From: Arthrobacter alpinus
GTDB taxonomy: Bacteria > Actinomycetota > Actinomycetes > Actinomycetales > Micrococcaceae
DNA: 64,000 nucleotides
Assembly: GCF_900105965.1 (NCBI RefSeq)
Contig: NZ_FNTV01000001.1
Span: 1,302,001-1,366,000, forward strand
Reading direction: 5' to 3'
The notes beneath the pieces are model-generated. The model saw only the letters and a list, made by a program, of their open reading frames with translations, was not told where the DNA came from and ran no database searches. The translations under genes were made by a program, and so were the position numbers. Positions 62,053 through 64,000 of the stretch are shown piece after piece; positions within the stretch are counted from its first letter, which is position 1, and each line of letters opens with the position of its first letter.

Positions 62053-62958
62053 ATGAACAATCGAGACGAAGTGCGTGAGTTTCTTTCCTCGCGCCGCGCC
62101 CAGGTGACACCCGAGCAAATCGGTCTTCCCGCCGGCACCAACAGGCGAGTCAAGGGGCTGCGTCGAAGCGAAGTTGCCACGGTGGCCGGGGTGAGCATCG
62201 AATATTACACCCGCATGGAACGCGGTTCCATCAGCGGCGCTTCCCCCGAGGTTCTCGACAGCGTCGCCAAAGCGCTTCGTCTTGACGACGCCGAACGAGC
62301 CCACCTCTTCGATCTGGCGCACGCGGCCAGCCCGGTCGCAAGACCACCACGGCGCCGAAATTCCAAGTCGTGGGTGGCGCACCCAAGTCTGCAATGGACG
62401 CTCGACGCCGTCACGGCAGGTCCCGCTTTTGTCCGCAACGGCCGCATGGACTTGTTGGCTGTGAACAACCTGGCTCGCGCCTTTTATCGGGACCTGTATG
62501 ACATGCCGGGACACCACCCAAACATTGCTCGGTATACGTTCCTTGACGAACGGTCCCGTTCGTTCTACCCGGACTGGGAGCTGTTTGCCGAAGTGACGGT
62601 GGCAATTCTGCGCACCGAGGCTGCCCGGGACCCCCACAACAAGGAACTTCACGATCTTATTGGTGAGCTAAGCACCCGATCGGGGGAGTTCCGTCGGCGC
62701 TGGGGTGCGCACAACGTTCGGCATCATGGCACCGGCTCCAAGACCTTCCACCATCCCGTGGTTGGAGAACTCACCTTGGCCTACGAGGGCTTGGAAATGG
62801 CGGCCGAACCTGGGCTCACGCTGACGATCTACGCGGCCGAGCCAGGCTCGCCCTCCGAAGAAGCCCTCCACCTGCTGGCCTCGTGGGCCGCAACGGAATG
62901 TGGCCCGGAAGAAGTAAATGCAGTTGTGAAAAAGTCAGGCGACAGGAACCTGAGCTAA
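62053..62958 (+). CDS. XRE family regulator with MmyB-like ligand domain
   Basis: Regulator of 301 residues with an N-terminal HTH (LRRSEVATVAGVSIEYYTRMERGS, about residues 36-59) and an MmyB-like sensor domain (GPAFVRNGRMDLLAVNNLARAFY, LTLTIYAAEPGSPSEEALHLL). It is a clear paralogue of the gene at 44993, with matching starts (REFLSSRRA) and matching ends. Its targets are unknown; nearby genes are the FCD regulator upstream and a convergent iron importer. Confidence 0.92.
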   Translation: MNNRDEVREFLSSRRAQVTPEQIGLPAGTNRRVKGLRRSEVATVAGVSIEYYTRMERGSISGASPEVLDSVAKALRLDDAERAHLFDLAHAASPVARPPRRRNSKSWVAHPSLQWTLDAVTAGPAFVRNGRMDLLAVNNLARAFYRDLYDMPGHHPNIARYTFLDERSRSFYPDWELFAEVTVAILRTEAARDPHNKELHDLIGELSTRSGEFRRRWGAHNVRHHGTGSKTFHHPVVGELTLAYEGLEMAAEPGLTLTIYAAEPGSPSEEALHLLASWAATECGPEEVNAVVKKSGDRNLS

Positions 62959-62981
62959 GCCACTATTTAGTGCACTGCAGC

Positions 62982-63791
62982 CTAGGGACGGGGCCGGCCG
63001 AGCGGGATCACGAGGGGGGTATGCGAAACTGGGTCCTCAATGATGCGGCACGGCATGCCAAAAACATGCTCCACGAGTTCCTCGGTGACCACATCGGCAG
63101 GGGCACCTTCGGCCACTACGGCTCCATCCTTCATGGCGATGATATTACTGGCGTAACGGCAAGCGTGATTGAGATCGTGCAATACGGCCACCAGGGTGCG
63201 TCCACTGCCTTCGTTGAGATCCCGGCAAAGATCAAGCAGTTCAATTTGATGTGCAATATCCAAGAACGTTGTTGGCTCATCAAGAAGCAGCACCGGTGTT
63301 TGTTGGGCCAACACCATGGCCACCCAGACACGCTGGCGCTGACCGCCGGACAGCTCATCCACGAGACGATGTGAGAGCGCTTCTACACCCGTTGCGGCCA
63401 TGGCCTCGACAACGGCGGTCTCGTCGGCGGTGCCCCACTGGCGCAGCAGCTTCTGGTGCGGGTACCGTCCACGCGCTACCAGATCAGCAACCGTAATTCC
63501 CTCGGGAGCTATGGAGGATTGGGGGAGCAGTCCCAACTTCCGGGCCAATTCCTTGGCGGGGAAGCTGGCAACAGACCTGCCGTCGAGCAGGATCTGGCCT
63601 TCACTTGGTTTGATCAGCCGGGCGAGCGCCCTCAACAATGTTGATTTGCCGCAAGCATTGGGGCCCACGATGACGGTAAAGGATCCCTCGGGGATTTGCA
63701 CGTTCAGGTTCGCCGAGATCACGCGCTGGTCATAACCGAGTGTCACTTCCTTGGCGTGAAGCCCAACATGGTCAGCTGTTGAAAGGCTCAT
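62982..63791 (-). CDS. Iron-siderophore ABC transporter ATPase, FepC type
   Basis: ATPase of 269 residues from ATG 63791. Walker A is GPNACGKST (43-51), the signature LSGGQRQRVW and Walker B VLLLDEPTTFLDI. The FepC/FhuC pattern LGLLPQSSIAPEGITVADLVARGRYPHQ lies between. The frame is open another 60 codons upstream, but there it overlaps the permease gene; ATG 63791 overlaps the permease stop by 4 bp (ATGA). It powers uptake of a ferric chelate. Confidence 0.94.
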   Translation of the reverse strand: MSLSTADHVGLHAKEVTLGYDQRVISANLNVQIPEGSFTVIVGPNACGKSTLLRALARLIKPSEGQILLDGRSVASFPAKELARKLGLLPQSSIAPEGITVADLVARGRYPHQKLLRQWGTADETAVVEAMAATGVEALSHRLVDELSGGQRQRVWVAMVLAQQTPVLLLDEPTTFLDIAHQIELLDLCRDLNEGSGRTLVAVLHDLNHACRYASNIIAMKDGAVVAEGAPADVVTEELVEHVFGMPCRIIEDPVSHTPLVIPLGRPRP

Positions 63792-64000
63792 GATTTCCTT
63801 GCTTCCCTGGCGAGTAGCCAGATGAGATAGATGCCGCCGATGCTGACGGTCACGACGCCCACCGGCAATTGGATCGGCGCGAAAAGTCGCTGGGCCGTGA
63901 GGTCGCTGGCCATGAGCAAGAAAGCTCCGACCACCGCGGAAGGCACCACCGTGATGCCTGTGTTCCTGCACAGGCGGCGCGCCAACTGTGGCGCGGCCAG
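63788..64000 (-). CDS. Iron chelate ABC transporter permease, FecCD type (C-terminal part)
   Basis: Last 70 residues of a FecCD/BtuC-type permease; the rest lies past the right window edge. Typical features are PSAVVGAFLLMASDLTAQRLFAP followed by LPVGVVTVSIGGIYLIWLLARE, the conserved final spans of the family. It is the second-to-last gene of the siderophore importer operon, coupled to the ATPase gene. Confidence 0.88.
   Translation of the reverse strand: MAAPQLARRLCRNTGITVVPSAVVGAFLLMASDLTAQRLFAPIQLPVGVVTVSIGGIYLIWLLAREARKS

Overview
The window comes from a high-GC Gram-positive bacterium, most likely an Arthrobacter-like member of the Micrococcaceae. This rests on strong third-position GC bias with long antisense shadow frames, frequent GTG/TTG starts, lipoprotein-type binding proteins, and a gene content rich in LacI, GntR/FCD, PucR and XRE regulators and ABC importers. 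It is chromosomal-type sequence. I saw no tRNA, rRNA, CRISPR array, insertion sequence or phage gene.

Layout. 1-1.4 kb: the start of an oligopeptide-type binding lipoprotein, cut by the window edge. 1.7-2.3 kb: a small DHFR-fold reductase. 2.5-11.1 kb: a LacI-controlled locus in which an Opp/Dpp-type ABC importer is co-transcribed with an alpha/beta hydrolase and a GH1 beta-glucosidase. 11.3-12.3 kb: a dead DNA topoisomerase IB whose two in-frame TAA codons both sit where a conserved tyrosine is expected, one being the catalytic tyrosine. 12.9-18.2 kb: a compact cluster (SbnA-like PLP synthase, FAD/NAD(P) protein, Y4yA-type decarboxylase, then a FUSC exporter) that looks like an undescribed small-molecule pathway. 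18.3-25.5 kb: alanine dehydrogenase with a divergent Lrp regulator, several small genes, a TetR/reductase operon, and a PadR-DUF1048-ABC exporter module. 25.6-32.2 kb: a second LacI locus with a GH42 beta-galactosidase and a CUT1 sugar importer behind two copies of a perfect 16-bp operator. 32.3-37.3 kb: mtnN-luxS, a membrane-anchored glycerophosphodiesterase and a Na+/H+ antiporter. 37.3-45.9 kb: a MarR-MFS pair and a run of redox enzymes ending in an XRE regulator.

45.9-62.0 kb is the most interesting part. It holds PucR, a CoA-acylating (methyl)malonate-semialdehyde dehydrogenase, a class III aminotransferase, a LeuB-like beta-decarboxylating dehydrogenase, an aldehyde dehydrogenase, an SDR, an amidase, a Dpp-type importer with a frameshifted binding protein, and an FCD regulator. 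This enzyme set matches, step for step, the known biochemical route for pantothenate (vitamin B5) degradation: hydrolysis to beta-alanine and pantoate, oxidation of pantoate to aldopantoate and dimethylmalate, decarboxylation to 2-oxoisovalerate, and conversion of beta-alanine to acetyl-CoA. Identical-type TGGT-N3-ACCA sites lie before the FCD regulator and in the divergent dehydrogenase promoter, which supports a common regulon. The pathway assignment is an inference from gene families and context.

The window ends with another XRE regulator and the ATPase and permease end of an iron-siderophore ABC importer.
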